Source: an uncultured Bacteroidota bacterium
Lineage (GTDB): Bacteria > Bacteroidota > Bacteroidia > Chitinophagales > Chitinophagaceae
DNA: 64,000 bases
Direction: 5' to 3'
NCBI GenBank assembly: GCA_937928385.1
Contig: CALEZD010000002.1
Location: 27,907 to 91,906, forward strand
Both the position numbers and the translations under genes were made by a program. Positions 17,494 to 25,635 of the stretch are shown piece by piece; the first letter of the stretch is position 1; every line of letters starts with the position of its first letter. Below the pieces are notes generated by a model. The model ran no database searches. It had not been told where the DNA came from and saw only the letters and a program-made list of their open reading frames with translations.

Positions 17494-18705
17494 ATGTTTT
17501 TGCGCCACATACCTTTTCTGAGGGCCGTAGCTTTGTACTCCCTCACCGCTTTCGGCGGGCCGCACGGGCATATAGGTATGATGATGCGCACTTTTGTTCA
17601 GAAGCGCAAAGATGTGTCTGAACAGGAGTTGCTGGAATACAACGCATTTTGCCAGATGTTGCCCGGCCCTTCTTCTACACAAACGGTTGCGCTGATTGCC
17701 ATGAAACGGGGTGGGGTGCCGCTTGCCATCGTCACCTTGTTGTTGTGGATTATGCCGGCTACGGTATTAATGGGCGCTTTTTCTTTCCTGGTGTATTTTA
17801 TTGACGCGAAGGATATTAATACCAATCTCTTTAAATACGTATTGCCCATGTCCGTGGGTTTTATCGGGTATGCTGCTATACGCATGATGAAAAACAGCGT
17901 ACGACACGTAGCTACCTGGGCTATTATGACGGGCTGTATCATCGTTACCATTTTCCTGCAGTTTCCCTGGATATTCCCTGTGCTGCTGGTGTTGGCAGGG
18001 ATTATCAGCAATTTCAGTAACAAGCGTATACCTGACGCAAAAGAGAAACCCAAACCTATCCGTTGGATGAACCTGTTGATATTCGTGGCGATATTCATTG
18101 CCGCAGGTATTTTAAGTGAGTTGGCGCGCATATATGAATTCCCTCATGCGAGGCTGTTCAATATGTTCGAAAACTTCTACCGTTTCGGTACCATTGTTTT
18201 CGGTGGTGGACAGGCGCTCATACCTATGATGCTCTTCCAGTTTGTTAACAGGCCCATACAAATCGGCCTGCCGCCGCTGCTGTCCGGCGAGCAACTGCTT
18301 ACCGGCTATGGTATGGTGCAGGCGGTGCCGGGCCCGGTATTCGCTATCTGTTCGTATGTTGGTGGTATGGTGATGAGTGAGTATGGGCCGATATGGCAGA
18401 TGGTTGGTTGTATTATGGCTACATTCGCAGTGTTCCTGCCCAGTACTTTATTATTGTTTTTCTTGTTTCCTGTATACCAAAACCTGCGCCAATATGTGGT
18501 GATATACCGCGCATTAGAAGGTTTTAACGCAGCTATTGTCGGTTTCGTATGGGCATCGGGTTTTGTGTTGTTCCGGGCCATGCCTTTCGAGTGGACGAAT
18601 GTGGTAGTAGCAGTTATCACATTCTGCATCTTATTTTTTACCAGGATACCCGCCCCATTTATTGTTGTTGGCTGGCTATTGCTCGGCTGGGCTATGAATA
18701 CCTGA
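17494..18705 (+). CDS. chrA: Chromate transporter, long-chain CHR family
   Basis: A 403-residue inner-membrane protein with about ten transmembrane segments and two homologous halves, as in the bidomain CHR transporters. The first half has the hallmark TAFGGPHGHIGMM near residue 20 and CQMLPGPSSTQTV near residue 53. The second half has the equivalent FGGGQALIPMM and GYGMVQAVPGPVFAICSYVGG. The family couples chromate efflux to the proton gradient; in many bacteria the natural substrate is uncertain. It stands alone on the plus strand, and its last 30 bases overlap the convergent SCO1-like gene. There is no nearby chromate regulator, so a role in metal resistance is only the family default. Confidence 0.92.
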   Translation: MFLRHIPFLRAVALYSLTAFGGPHGHIGMMMRTFVQKRKDVSEQELLEYNAFCQMLPGPSSTQTVALIAMKRGGVPLAIVTLLLWIMPATVLMGAFSFLVYFIDAKDINTNLFKYVLPMSVGFIGYAAIRMMKNSVRHVATWAIMTGCIIVTIFLQFPWIFPVLLVLAGIISNFSNKRIPDAKEKPKPIRWMNLLIFVAIFIAAGILSELARIYEFPHARLFNMFENFYRFGTIVFGGGQALIPMMLFQFVNRPIQIGLPPLLSGEQLLTGYGMVQAVPGPVFAICSYVGGMVMSEYGPIWQMVGCIMATFAVFLPSTLLLFFLFPVYQNLRQYVVIYRALEGFNAAIVGFVWASGFVLFRAMPFEWTNVVVAVITFCILFFTRIPAPFIVVGWLLLGWAMNT

Positions 18706-19347
18706 TTCCGACAAAGGTTTTTCTTTCAGCAGTTTTTTGATATCGCCTATCAGTTGGTTCACTTCGTTCATATCTGTGCCTTTGTAAAACCTGCCGCGTA
18801 TATACCCGTCCCCGTCTACTAATACAAAACGGTCGGTATGTATAAAGTCACTTTGAATATCCACTGCAAATGTATCGTCCACCGCACTTATCAGGTAGCT
18901 GTAGCGGGCTACGTCGTACAGTTCTTTTTTATCACCGGTGAGGAACAGCCACTGTTTAGGGTCGGCTTCAAAACGAAGGCTGTAGGCTTTCATGGCATCA
19001 ACGGTATCTTTTTTAGGGTCTACCGTATGCGATAGTATCATTACAGATTCATTGCCCCTGAAAGCTTCATATACCTTACTCATGTTTTCATTCATCTTGG
19101 GGCATATACCTTTGCAGGTAGTGAAGAAATATTCCACCACATATATTTTGCCCTTTACGTCCTCCTGTGTTATGGTATCACCTTCCTGGTTCACAAACTT
19201 AAATGGCTGAACCTTATGCCCTGTATTTGCGCCCATTACAGGCAGCGTTTCGGGCTTCTTCAGGTATTTTAATGAGTAGGTTACGAATGCAGTAGTAAGT
19301 ATTATAAAGAATACTATGAGGAAAATCCCGGTCTTATTTATTTTCAT
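18676..19347 (-). CDS. SCO1/SenC family copper-binding protein
   Basis: A 223-residue protein with an N-terminal membrane anchor (residues 8-26) and a periplasmic thioredoxin-like domain. The copper ligands are visible: CKGIC (CxxxC) near residue 78 and the distal histidine in FIHTDRFVLVDGDG near residue 170. SCO proteins deliver copper to the CuA site of cytochrome c oxidase or act as thiol-disulfide reductases for it. No oxidase genes lie nearby. A promoter-like TAACTTTG box ends 7 bases before the ATG. The 3' end overlaps the chromate transporter gene by 30 bases. Confidence 0.93.
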   Translation of the reverse strand: MKINKTGIFLIVFFIILTTAFVTYSLKYLKKPETLPVMGANTGHKVQPFKFVNQEGDTITQEDVKGKIYVVEYFFTTCKGICPKMNENMSKVYEAFRGNESVMILSHTVDPKKDTVDAMKAYSLRFEADPKQWLFLTGDKKELYDVARYSYLISAVDDTFAVDIQSDFIHTDRFVLVDGDGYIRGRFYKGTDMNEVNQLIGDIKKLLKEKPLSESGIHSPAEQ

Positions 19348-19354
19348 AACGCCG

Positions 19355-19362
19355 CAAAGTTA
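19355..19362 (-). promoter_or_regulatory. Candidate -7 promoter element for the SCO1-like gene
   Basis: TAACTTTG on the minus strand is an exact TAnnTTTG match placed only 7 bases before the ATG at 19347, which would give a leaderless or nearly leaderless transcript. No well-spaced -33 TTTG was found. Confidence 0.4.
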
Positions 19363-19373
19363 AGTATAAGGGG

Positions 19374-19964
19374 TCAATTAGCGGTCAGGATTTGCTTTTC
19401 TTCGTAAAAACCGGGCAGAGGGTAGCCCAGGTCTTCCATAATGTTTTCCAGCATGATTTCGTTATCAGGATTGTACTTCCTGCCCAGGTTGAACCCGTGC
19501 AACTTGCCCCATGCCAGCCATTTGGTGGCTTCAAACCTGTTTTTGTATTCTTTCAGCATGTCGTGTATGTTCACCCCTGTTTGCCGGGCTATCAGTTTTA
19601 CCATCAATACACCCTGGGTTTCATTCAGCGCTTTTACTTCCGCATCAAATTTTTGCCTCAGTTCATCTTCACGTTGTTGCACAAATGCTTTCCGCTCTTT
19701 CCTGCCCAAACCTTCGGCGGTTTTAGCTTCCAGTTCCTTGTGCAGCAGTACAGCTTCATGAACATAAGGCAGTACCGTTGTTACATAGTATTTCATCTGG
19801 TTATACCGGTAACGTACGGTGTCGTTGGCCCATGCCCGCTGCGCATTTACCTGCAGGGTGTCCATCGTTACGTGCCACAATGTTGTTACAGGGCTATTGT
19901 TTTGCGCTGCAGTAGTCAGCTGCAGGGTTAAACATATTGCCAATGCAAATAGAAAAAACCTCAT
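19374..19964 (-). CDS. DUF4294-like exported protein
   Basis: A 196-residue protein with a signal peptide (FFLFALAICLTLQLTTAAQ, cleavage after about residue 20). The mature part is mostly charged helix, including LGRKERKAFVQQREDEL and AEVKALNETQG, with a YYVTTVLPYV segment and a conserved-looking C-terminal NLGRKYNPDNEIMLE. This matches my memory of the DUF4294 proteins that are common in Bacteroidota and have no known function. It follows the T9SS-secreted repeat protein gene on the same strand with a 53-base gap and precedes the SCO1-like gene. Localisation is likely periplasmic. Confidence 0.75.
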   Translation of the reverse strand: MRFFLFALAICLTLQLTTAAQNNSPVTTLWHVTMDTLQVNAQRAWANDTVRYRYNQMKYYVTTVLPYVHEAVLLHKELEAKTAEGLGRKERKAFVQQREDELRQKFDAEVKALNETQGVLMVKLIARQTGVNIHDMLKEYKNRFEATKWLAWGKLHGFNLGRKYNPDNEIMLENIMEDLGYPLPGFYEEKQILTAN

Positions 19965-20017
19965 AATAGATGGTTAGTGCAACCGTTGTGCCACAAAGTC
20001 TTTATAAAAAGTTAAGC

Positions 20018-22399
20018 TTACTGGCGTACGATTGTAAAACGTACTTTTTTCCTTTCAGCGTCCTGGATGATTTGCAGTATGTACACGCCGCTGGCAACAC
20101 CTCTCAGGTCTATTTCCTTTTTAAATTTAGACCGCTCGGGTATCGCCTGTCCCTGGTACATTGTCTTGCCCTGGTGGTTAAATATGGTTATATCCAAAGG
20201 CGCATCGGTTTGCGTTATCCCGGTAACGGTAAACTGGCCGTCATTAGGATTAGGGTATAGCTGTAGTGTAATGCCTAATATGTCTTTTACTTCCACTACC
20301 GTAAAGGCTGCCGTGGTACAGCCATTATATACAGAAAACAATTCGTACTTGCCTGCATCCCTGAAGGTGGATACCTGTATGATGGGGTTTGCTTCATTGG
20401 ATGTGAACCCGTTGGGCCCCGTCCAATAAAATTCAACACTGTCTTTGTCGTTGTCCGAATACAATTCAATTGTTTCTCCTTCCTTCAGTGGGCCGTTATT
20501 CCTGGCTTTAGATATGCCCGGGCCCTCGCGGCTGACAACATCAGTTGCTTTGGGAGCTGATACACAGCCATTAAGTATAGTTTGCACGTTATAAGTGCCG
20601 CTGACGTTGTCCAGGAAGAATATGGCAGGGTTTTGTTCTGCTGAGGTGAAACCATTAGGCCCTGTCCATCTAAAGGTGGAATTGGGTAATGAACTTTCTG
20701 CAAACAAATTAAGGTATGTATAATTACATACCGGGCTGTTGCTGCTAATGCTTGTTACTGCCGGCATGGGTTTTACAGTTACATGTGTGGTATCGGTGGC
20801 ATTGCAGTATTCCAGCGTAGTGGTCACACTGTACACGCCTTCTGCAGCTTCTGTTACATCATCCAGCGTGGGGTTTTGTGCGTTCGATGAAAACCCGTTG
20901 GGCCCTGTCCAGCTATAGCTGCTGTTGTTGGTGCCAATAGCTGTCAACTCCAGTTTTTGTCCTATACACAATGGCCCGTTATTTTTGGGTGTTGGCCTTT
21001 TAATATCGGGGATAATAACATTAATATAGCTGGGCGGAGATTTACAACCTAATACTTCCTGTGTTACCACGTACAGCCCTGCATCCTCTGCTGTTACCGG
21101 GTTTTTACCATAAGTACGGCTGATGCTGATAATTGTACTGTCGTTAGGTAGTTTTTTCCATTCAATACCTTCAGTAGTAGGTGCCTGTGCAGACAGTTGT
21201 AGCCTGTCGCCGGGGCATAGCATTGTATCGCCGGATACAGGTAGAGGTGTCAATGGTATACCTACTTCCACTTCTGTGATGCCCGGTTTCGAGTCGCACC
21301 CGTCTTTTACGGCGTATAATTTCCAGTCGCCCTCTTGTGTCTTATTGATATTGGGTACAGTAAGAGGTGTGCCACTATATTGTGTGCCATTCGGCGATTC
21401 CCACCTGTAGGTTACACCCGGGGTGCTGCTGCTCCCATCTACTGTCAACGATTCGCCTACACACAGCGGGCCGTTATTAGTAGCTGTAGGCGTGTCGGGT
21501 GTAGGTTTGATGGTTACAAACGTACTCATAGTGTCCCAGCAAGAACCTATGGCCACCCTTACAGAATATTTTCCACCGTCGCTTTGCTTGGTATTCTGGT
21601 TATACACACCGCCTGTTTTCTTAACAGTATTGTCAGGATATGTGAAGTCAGGCGTTGGAAAACCAGGCGTAGCGTTGCATACCGGGCAGATATAACTTAT
21701 CGTCAGTTCCGCACCTTCACAAACAGGAGAATTAGATACTATCTGAGTGAGTTTGGGTTGTGGCACCACTAAAACCTTTACTGTATCTTTCGATGTGCAT
21801 TTATAGCTGGTAACGGTTACAATATAATCTCCGCTGTCATTGGCAGACATACTTGCTCTTGATGGGTTTTGCACATTCTGGGCATACCATCCGCCCGGTC
21901 CTGTCCAGCTATAAGTGGGTGATGGGTTAGGGCTGGTGGCACTAAGGTTCAGCAGGTCGCCTTCGCACAGGGGTGCGTTTGAGCTCGCTGTTACTGTTGG
22001 CAAGTCCGATACGCGGATATTCTTATTATTAGGAGCTGATGTATATGCGGGGTAGTTAGTTACTATCCTTAGCCTGTAGCCCGTACCCGGTATTACTTGC
22101 GAGGGCAGTACACAATTGGCAACTACACTTCCTGTCTGTCCGTTTCCATAGGCATAGCCTACTATCACGGGGCTGCTGAAGCTGCCCGTAGCATTAGAGA
22201 TTTCTACACGGAATACATTGGTGTCATGGAAATAAGGACTCCCGACAGTGATAGGCACCACGAAGCTGCCATTAACACATAATAATGTATCAGTAAAGGA
22301 CGACGACACATTAGCCGTTTGCGCCCCGGCAATATTATAAACCAGGATAAAGCATGTATATAATATTGCTTTAAAAGTGAATGCAAGTTTTTTCCGCAT
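20018..22399 (-). CDS. Type IX-secreted Ig-like repeat protein (type A sorting domain)
   Basis: About 793 residues from the ATG at 22399 (MRKKLAF), which places a signal peptide at residues 1-26; the longer frame to 22432 is unlikely. The body consists of roughly seven Ig/PKD-like modules of 80-90 residues, each with the pattern SPLC-x-G then Y-x-W-x-GPNG and a GxYxV strand. Each module contributes cysteines in a regular pattern. The last ~80 residues (LQLYPNPNDGQFTV through GVASGVYILQII) are a typical type A Por/T9SS sorting domain, so the protein is exported across the outer membrane and probably attached to the surface. Adhesion is the likely role; no enzymatic domain is visible. Confidence 0.9.
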   Translation of the reverse strand: MRKKLAFTFKAILYTCFILVYNIAGAQTANVSSSFTDTLLCVNGSFVVPITVGSPYFHDTNVFRVEISNATGSFSSPVIVGYAYGNGQTGSVVANCVLPSQVIPGTGYRLRIVTNYPAYTSAPNNKNIRVSDLPTVTASSNAPLCEGDLLNLSATSPNPSPTYSWTGPGGWYAQNVQNPSRASMSANDSGDYIVTVTSYKCTSKDTVKVLVVPQPKLTQIVSNSPVCEGAELTISYICPVCNATPGFPTPDFTYPDNTVKKTGGVYNQNTKQSDGGKYSVRVAIGSCWDTMSTFVTIKPTPDTPTATNNGPLCVGESLTVDGSSSTPGVTYRWESPNGTQYSGTPLTVPNINKTQEGDWKLYAVKDGCDSKPGITEVEVGIPLTPLPVSGDTMLCPGDRLQLSAQAPTTEGIEWKKLPNDSTIISISRTYGKNPVTAEDAGLYVVTQEVLGCKSPPSYINVIIPDIKRPTPKNNGPLCIGQKLELTAIGTNNSSYSWTGPNGFSSNAQNPTLDDVTEAAEGVYSVTTTLEYCNATDTTHVTVKPMPAVTSISSNSPVCNYTYLNLFAESSLPNSTFRWTGPNGFTSAEQNPAIFFLDNVSGTYNVQTILNGCVSAPKATDVVSREGPGISKARNNGPLKEGETIELYSDNDKDSVEFYWTGPNGFTSNEANPIIQVSTFRDAGKYELFSVYNGCTTAAFTVVEVKDILGITLQLYPNPNDGQFTVTGITQTDAPLDITIFNHQGKTMYQGQAIPERSKFKKEIDLRGVASGVYILQIIQDAERKKVRFTIVRQ

Positions 22400-22513
22400 A
22401 GTAAGTTTACCTGTCATACAAATGTAAAACACATACAGTTTGCATAAAATTAATATTTATTGGGCATTTTTAATGCTTTTTTCCGGAGAGGATATGCAAT
22501 AGATTTGCAGTGG

Positions 22514-22993
22514 ATGTTACACAGGTTACTAATTATAGCTGCAACAGCTGCGCTCTTATCAGGTTGTATTACAGATAAATGCAACACAGTTAACTGCCAA
22601 AACGAAGGCGTTTGTGTGCAGGGCACCTGCGCATGCACCTATGGCTACGAAGGTGATTTTTGTGAGCGTAAATGGCTCGATAAGTTCAACCGTAACTGGA
22701 CGGCTGCCGAAACAGTGAAGGATGTCGCAGTCAGGAATTATTCTTTGAATATAGTACCCGGTGCCTCCCCCGATACTTTTTATATACTCGGCATGGCTCA
22801 GGTTGTTGATACTGTAGTATGTACACGCAAATCATACAAGGTGTTCACCATGCACGAAAGATTATTACCGGACAGCACAAAGATGCAGGGTGGCGAAGGT
22901 GAGTATAACACAGAAGCAGGTATTGTCACAGGCTTGTATTCTTTTAACAAACAGGATGTTATAACTACTGTTCGTTTTACATGGTCAAACTGA
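22514..22993 (+). CDS. EGF-like domain lipoprotein
   Basis: About 159 residues from the ATG at 22514 (MLHRLLIIAATAALLSGC). This gives a compact lipoprotein signal peptide with cysteine 18 as the lipidation site; the TTG-started extension to 22460 is not needed. Directly after it lies an EGF-like module with six cysteines (C..VNC..GVC..GTCAC..G-GDFC, about residues 22-50). The rest is an all-beta-looking domain without recognisable family, possibly lipocalin-like. It is a close relative of the next gene, 33 bases downstream, and the pair is probably cotranscribed. The location is the outer membrane or periplasmic face; the function is unknown. Confidence 0.78.
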   Translation: MLHRLLIIAATAALLSGCITDKCNTVNCQNEGVCVQGTCACTYGYEGDFCERKWLDKFNRNWTAAETVKDVAVRNYSLNIVPGASPDTFYILGMAQVVDTVVCTRKSYKVFTMHERLLPDSTKMQGGEGEYNTEAGIVTGLYSFNKQDVITTVRFTWSN

Positions 22994-23026
22994 TTTCCTT
23001 ATTTTTGAAAGAAACCTGAAAGTATC

Positions 23027-23662
23027 ATGCATCAGTATAAAGGTATAGCGGTTCCCGGTTTGTTGGTTATTATGGCTTTTGTCATCACGGTATATACTGC
23101 ATGCAAAGAGACATATACCCCTGCGCCTGATAGCTGCGCCGGTATAGTATGTCAGAATAATGGTGTGTGTATACAAGGTGAGTGCGATTGTACTGCCGGT
23201 TACACAGGACAGTTTTGTGAGAACAAAGCTATTGCACCTTATATTGGTAAGTGGTCGGTCACACAGGAGGTGGTCAGCAGCAATGGGAAACCTCTTAGCG
23301 GCATGATTACTACTTATGAGATGAATATTACTGAAGACCCCTCAGGTGTTACTATCTTAAACTTCAGCGGCTTCATGGGCCAGTCAGGGTTTAATAATGT
23401 CCGGGGCCGCATTGGTATGACTCTGGATTTTGATAAAGATGCCAATGGAAATTATGTAGAAACAGAAGTGCCCACCAACCCGTCTAATTTTATTTTTCAC
23501 CGTTACCAGCCATTAGGCCAGTCCAAGAAACAGTTGTTGAAAGGAGAAGGAGGCATCAATTCATTAGGCACGCAACTCAGTGGTGAGTTTTATGTGATAT
23601 ATGCAGATACCACCGGCCCGGTTGAAGATAAAATCACCTTTTCCGCAACCTATATCAACTGA
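23027..23662 (+). CDS. EGF-like domain lipoprotein (paralogue)
   Basis: A 211-residue protein with a hydrophobic N-terminus ending VITVYTAC, a relaxed lipobox of the kind seen in Bacteroidota. An EGF-like six-cysteine module follows (SCAGIVCQNNGVCIQGECDC then GYTGQFCE, about residues 36-64), and a ~145-residue beta-rich domain with GKWSVTQE near residue 74. The module is nearly the same as in the preceding gene, while the C-terminal domains have diverged in length and sequence, which indicates an old tandem duplication. The function is unknown; surface display or ligand binding is a reasonable guess. The tRNA cluster promoter follows about 100 bases later. Confidence 0.8.
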   Translation: MHQYKGIAVPGLLVIMAFVITVYTACKETYTPAPDSCAGIVCQNNGVCIQGECDCTAGYTGQFCENKAIAPYIGKWSVTQEVVSSNGKPLSGMITTYEMNITEDPSGVTILNFSGFMGQSGFNNVRGRIGMTLDFDKDANGNYVETEVPTNPSNFIFHRYQPLGQSKKQLLKGEGGINSLGTQLSGEFYVIYADTTGPVEDKITFSATYIN

Positions 23663-23763
23663 TACGTTTTCAGGTATTTCACGTAGTTGTATGTGTACAT
23701 TTCATCATGTGGTCTTACGTGCTGAACGCAGGAATCACCTTGCCAAAAATGAGTTGAAAAAAA

Positions 23764-23794
23764 TTTGCAAAAATCAATTTGTTACCTACTTTTG
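23764..23794 (+). promoter_or_regulatory. Promoter of the tRNA-Thr/Tyr/Gly/Thr cluster
   Basis: TTTG at 23764-23767 is followed after 19 bases by TACTTTTG at 23787-23794. Both elements and the spacing match the Bacteroidota housekeeping promoter (TTTG, 19-21 bases, TAnnTTTG). It lies 40 bases before the first tRNA. Confidence 0.8.
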
Positions 23795-23834
23795 CAATCC
23801 CCTTTCAAACGGGGTAGTTCTTTAAAAGGTATTA

Positions 23835-23907
<73 letters not shown>

Positions 23908-23964
23908 CTTTTCGAAGAGTCCGGGGTTATATCCGGTTTTTTTATAAAAAAGCAATACCAAGGC

Positions 23965-24047
23965 GGGCAGATACCCAAGCGGCCAACGGGGGCAGACTGT
24001 AAATCTGCTGTCTTACGACTTCGGAGGTTCGAATCCTTCTCTGCCCA
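23965..24047 (+). tRNA. tRNA-Tyr (anticodon GTA)
   Basis: 83 bases, class II, with acceptor stem GGGCAGA/TCTGCCC, anticodon stem GCAGA/TCTGC around CTGTAAA, a long variable arm (TGTCTTACGACTTCGGA) and T-arm GGTTCGAATCC. CCA is not encoded. Confidence 0.97.
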
Positions 24048-24099
24048 CACAACCATGTTTGTTGTGTGTATTTAATTAGGTACAACAAACATTTACCAA

Positions 24100-24172
24100 G
24101 CGGGAGTAGCTCAGCTGGTAGAGCGACAGCCTTCCAAGCTGTAGGTCGCGGGTTCGAACCTCGTCTCCCGCT
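24100..24172 (+). tRNA. tRNA-Gly (anticodon TCC)
   Basis: 73 bases with acceptor stem GCGGGAG/CTCCCGC, anticodon stem ACAGC/GCTGT around CTTCCAA, and T-arm GGGTTCGAACC. CCA is not encoded. Confidence 0.97.
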
Positions 24173-24217
24173 CTCTTAATTAACACCGGTTTCCATACCG
24201 GTTTTTTAAGTTCTTAA

Positions 24218-24289
<72 letters not shown>

Positions 24290-24314
24290 CTCTCCTTTTA
24301 TTTTATTGAATATC

Positions 24315-24382
24315 AGAGCATCCCGCTATTGGCGGGAAGGTCGGCAGTTTCCCGCACGTGCGGGACTCAACAGCTCTCTCCC
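24315..24382 (+). repeat. tRNA-Thr(GGT) 3'-half-derived repeat, copy 1
   Basis: The stretch keeps three blocks of the preceding tRNA in order: AGAGCA, AGGTCGGCAGTT and CTCAACAGCTCTCTCC. Between them, the anticodon arm is replaced by the hairpin CCCGCTATTGGCGGG and the T-loop region by the perfect palindrome TCCCGCACGTGCGGGA. The repeat includes the bases just after the tRNA end, so it was copied from DNA or precursor RNA rather than mature tRNA. It cannot fold into a tRNA. Confidence 0.8.
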
Positions 24383-24400
24383 TTTATCATAATCTTTAAT

Positions 24401-24474
24401 GAGCATCCCGCTATTGGCGGTAAGGTCGGCAGTTTTCCGATAGCCAATACCCCATGTACGGGATTCAATAGCTC
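24401..24474 (+). repeat. tRNA-Thr(GGT) 3'-half-derived repeat, copy 2
   Basis: A second, more decayed copy of the same unit: GAGCATCCCGCTATTGGCGG, then AAGGTCGGCAGTTTTCC, then TTCAATAGCTC. The T-loop segment now holds GCCAATA, which is complementary to TATTGGC in the first hairpin, and a remnant TGTACGGGA. The copy order and decay suggest sequential duplication starting from the intact tRNA. Confidence 0.75.
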
Positions 24475-24534
24475 ACTTCACATTTCGTTTTTCCCGATTA
24501 ATTCTGATAAGTTTGTTGGATAGTTCAAATTGCT

Positions 24535-25560
24535 ATGCAACGCATTCGCCAATTCATTTTCCGGGAGCACACTTTGGTATTCTTATTCTGTATGGCAGTC
24601 ATTACAGGACCTGCCATATCTGTATTGTTTGCCTTCGACCTTTCACAGTACACCGATTGCAATACCTACCTTGGGCTGGCTCAGTTTGATTTTGACCAAA
24701 GTCCGGTAAGGCGTTTCAGGGTATTGATACCATTTGCAGCTGCCGGGCTCAATTACCTGTTTGGCGGAGTTTTTGGCAAGTTGGCGCCTACCTACTTTAC
24801 CGGCGATTTTGGGCTACCTTTCAGCTTTTTTGCCATCAATACCTGCTTAATGAGCTACTTCGGGCTGCTGATATACAGGTATTGCAGGGCTTACGGGCTT
24901 AGTGTTTTTATGGCATTATGGGGTACACTGGTGATGCTTACAGGGCGGTACACGTTTTACCTCAGTGGTTTGCCCCTGGTCGATTCCTTGTTTTGCGTTA
25001 CGGTAGCCTGGACATTGCTGGGCATTAAAGTGAAAAATACGCCTATGCTTTTGTGGGCTATATTCCTGGGGCCCTTTGCCAAAGAGGCATTCATCTTTAT
25101 AGCGCCGCTTATTTTCTTTTTCAGTCATATCAGCAAAAAGCAACTCGCATTGTATTTTTTGCTCTCAGGTATAATGGTGTTTGGCTACAGGTATTTGTAC
25201 GAATTATATGCGCCATCTGTGTTCATGAGCGGGCTGAAGGCAGATTTGTATCATATATACCTTATCCCTAAGTTCCTGCCGGTACTTTTTAGTTTTTATG
25301 GTGTATATAAAATTGTCTCAAATCTATTTCTCTGGATATTAGTACCTGTACTGGCATGGATATTGATTCCCGGTTATACCTCGAAACTGTGGGCAGGCAG
25401 CGATAAAGTGATAAAATGGTTTGTGGTTTCAGTGTTTGTGCAGATGCTTTTATCGGTTTCGGTAGAGCGTATGTTTTACACCGCAATGCCTGTTTTATGC
25501 CTGTGGATAGCCATGTCGGCAAACCTCCTGAAAAAAGTATATATCCAACCTGAAAAATAA
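24535..25560 (+). CDS. Multispanning membrane protein of unknown function
   Basis: A 341-residue integral membrane protein with about nine or ten hydrophobic segments. There is a polar N-terminal loop, SQYTDCNTYLGLAQFDFDQ (residues ~42-60), with an acidic cluster followed by a basic RRFRVL entry into the next helix. The arrangement resembles GT-C-fold glycosyltransferases or their non-catalytic relatives, but I see no firm motif and do not assign it. It sits between the tRNA cluster and tuf, a position where Bacteroidota usually have no protein gene, and may therefore be an insertion. No terminator is seen before tuf, which has its own promoter. Confidence 0.8.
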   Translation: MQRIRQFIFREHTLVFLFCMAVITGPAISVLFAFDLSQYTDCNTYLGLAQFDFDQSPVRRFRVLIPFAAAGLNYLFGGVFGKLAPTYFTGDFGLPFSFFAINTCLMSYFGLLIYRYCRAYGLSVFMALWGTLVMLTGRYTFYLSGLPLVDSLFCVTVAWTLLGIKVKNTPMLLWAIFLGPFAKEAFIFIAPLIFFFSHISKKQLALYFLLSGIMVFGYRYLYELYAPSVFMSGLKADLYHIYLIPKFLPVLFSFYGVYKIVSNLFLWILVPVLAWILIPGYTSKLWAGSDKVIKWFVVSVFVQMLLSVSVERMFYTAMPVLCLWIAMSANLLKKVYIQPEK

Positions 25561-25583
25561 ATTTCTTTGAAACAAAAATAACT

Positions 25584-25591
25584 TATATTTG
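25584..25591 (+). promoter_or_regulatory. tuf promoter -7 element
   Basis: TATATTTG is an exact TAnnTTTG match 44 bases upstream of the tuf ATG. A TTTG lies at 25566-25569, but only 14 bases separate the two, shorter than the usual spacing. Confidence 0.6.
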
Positions 25592-25635
25592 CACTCTTTT
25601 TAAGGAAACAGTATAAAATTTAAACAACTAATACG

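Noticed and set aside
17494..19347. Metal-resistance island (chromate transporter plus SCO1-like protein)
   Set aside because: The genes are convergent, share no promoter and lack regulators or other resistance genes; proximity alone does not make a system.
24315..24474. Additional tRNA genes after tRNA-Thr(GGT)
   Set aside because: The similarity is limited to 3'-half blocks; acceptor 5' strand, D-arm and anticodon loop are missing.
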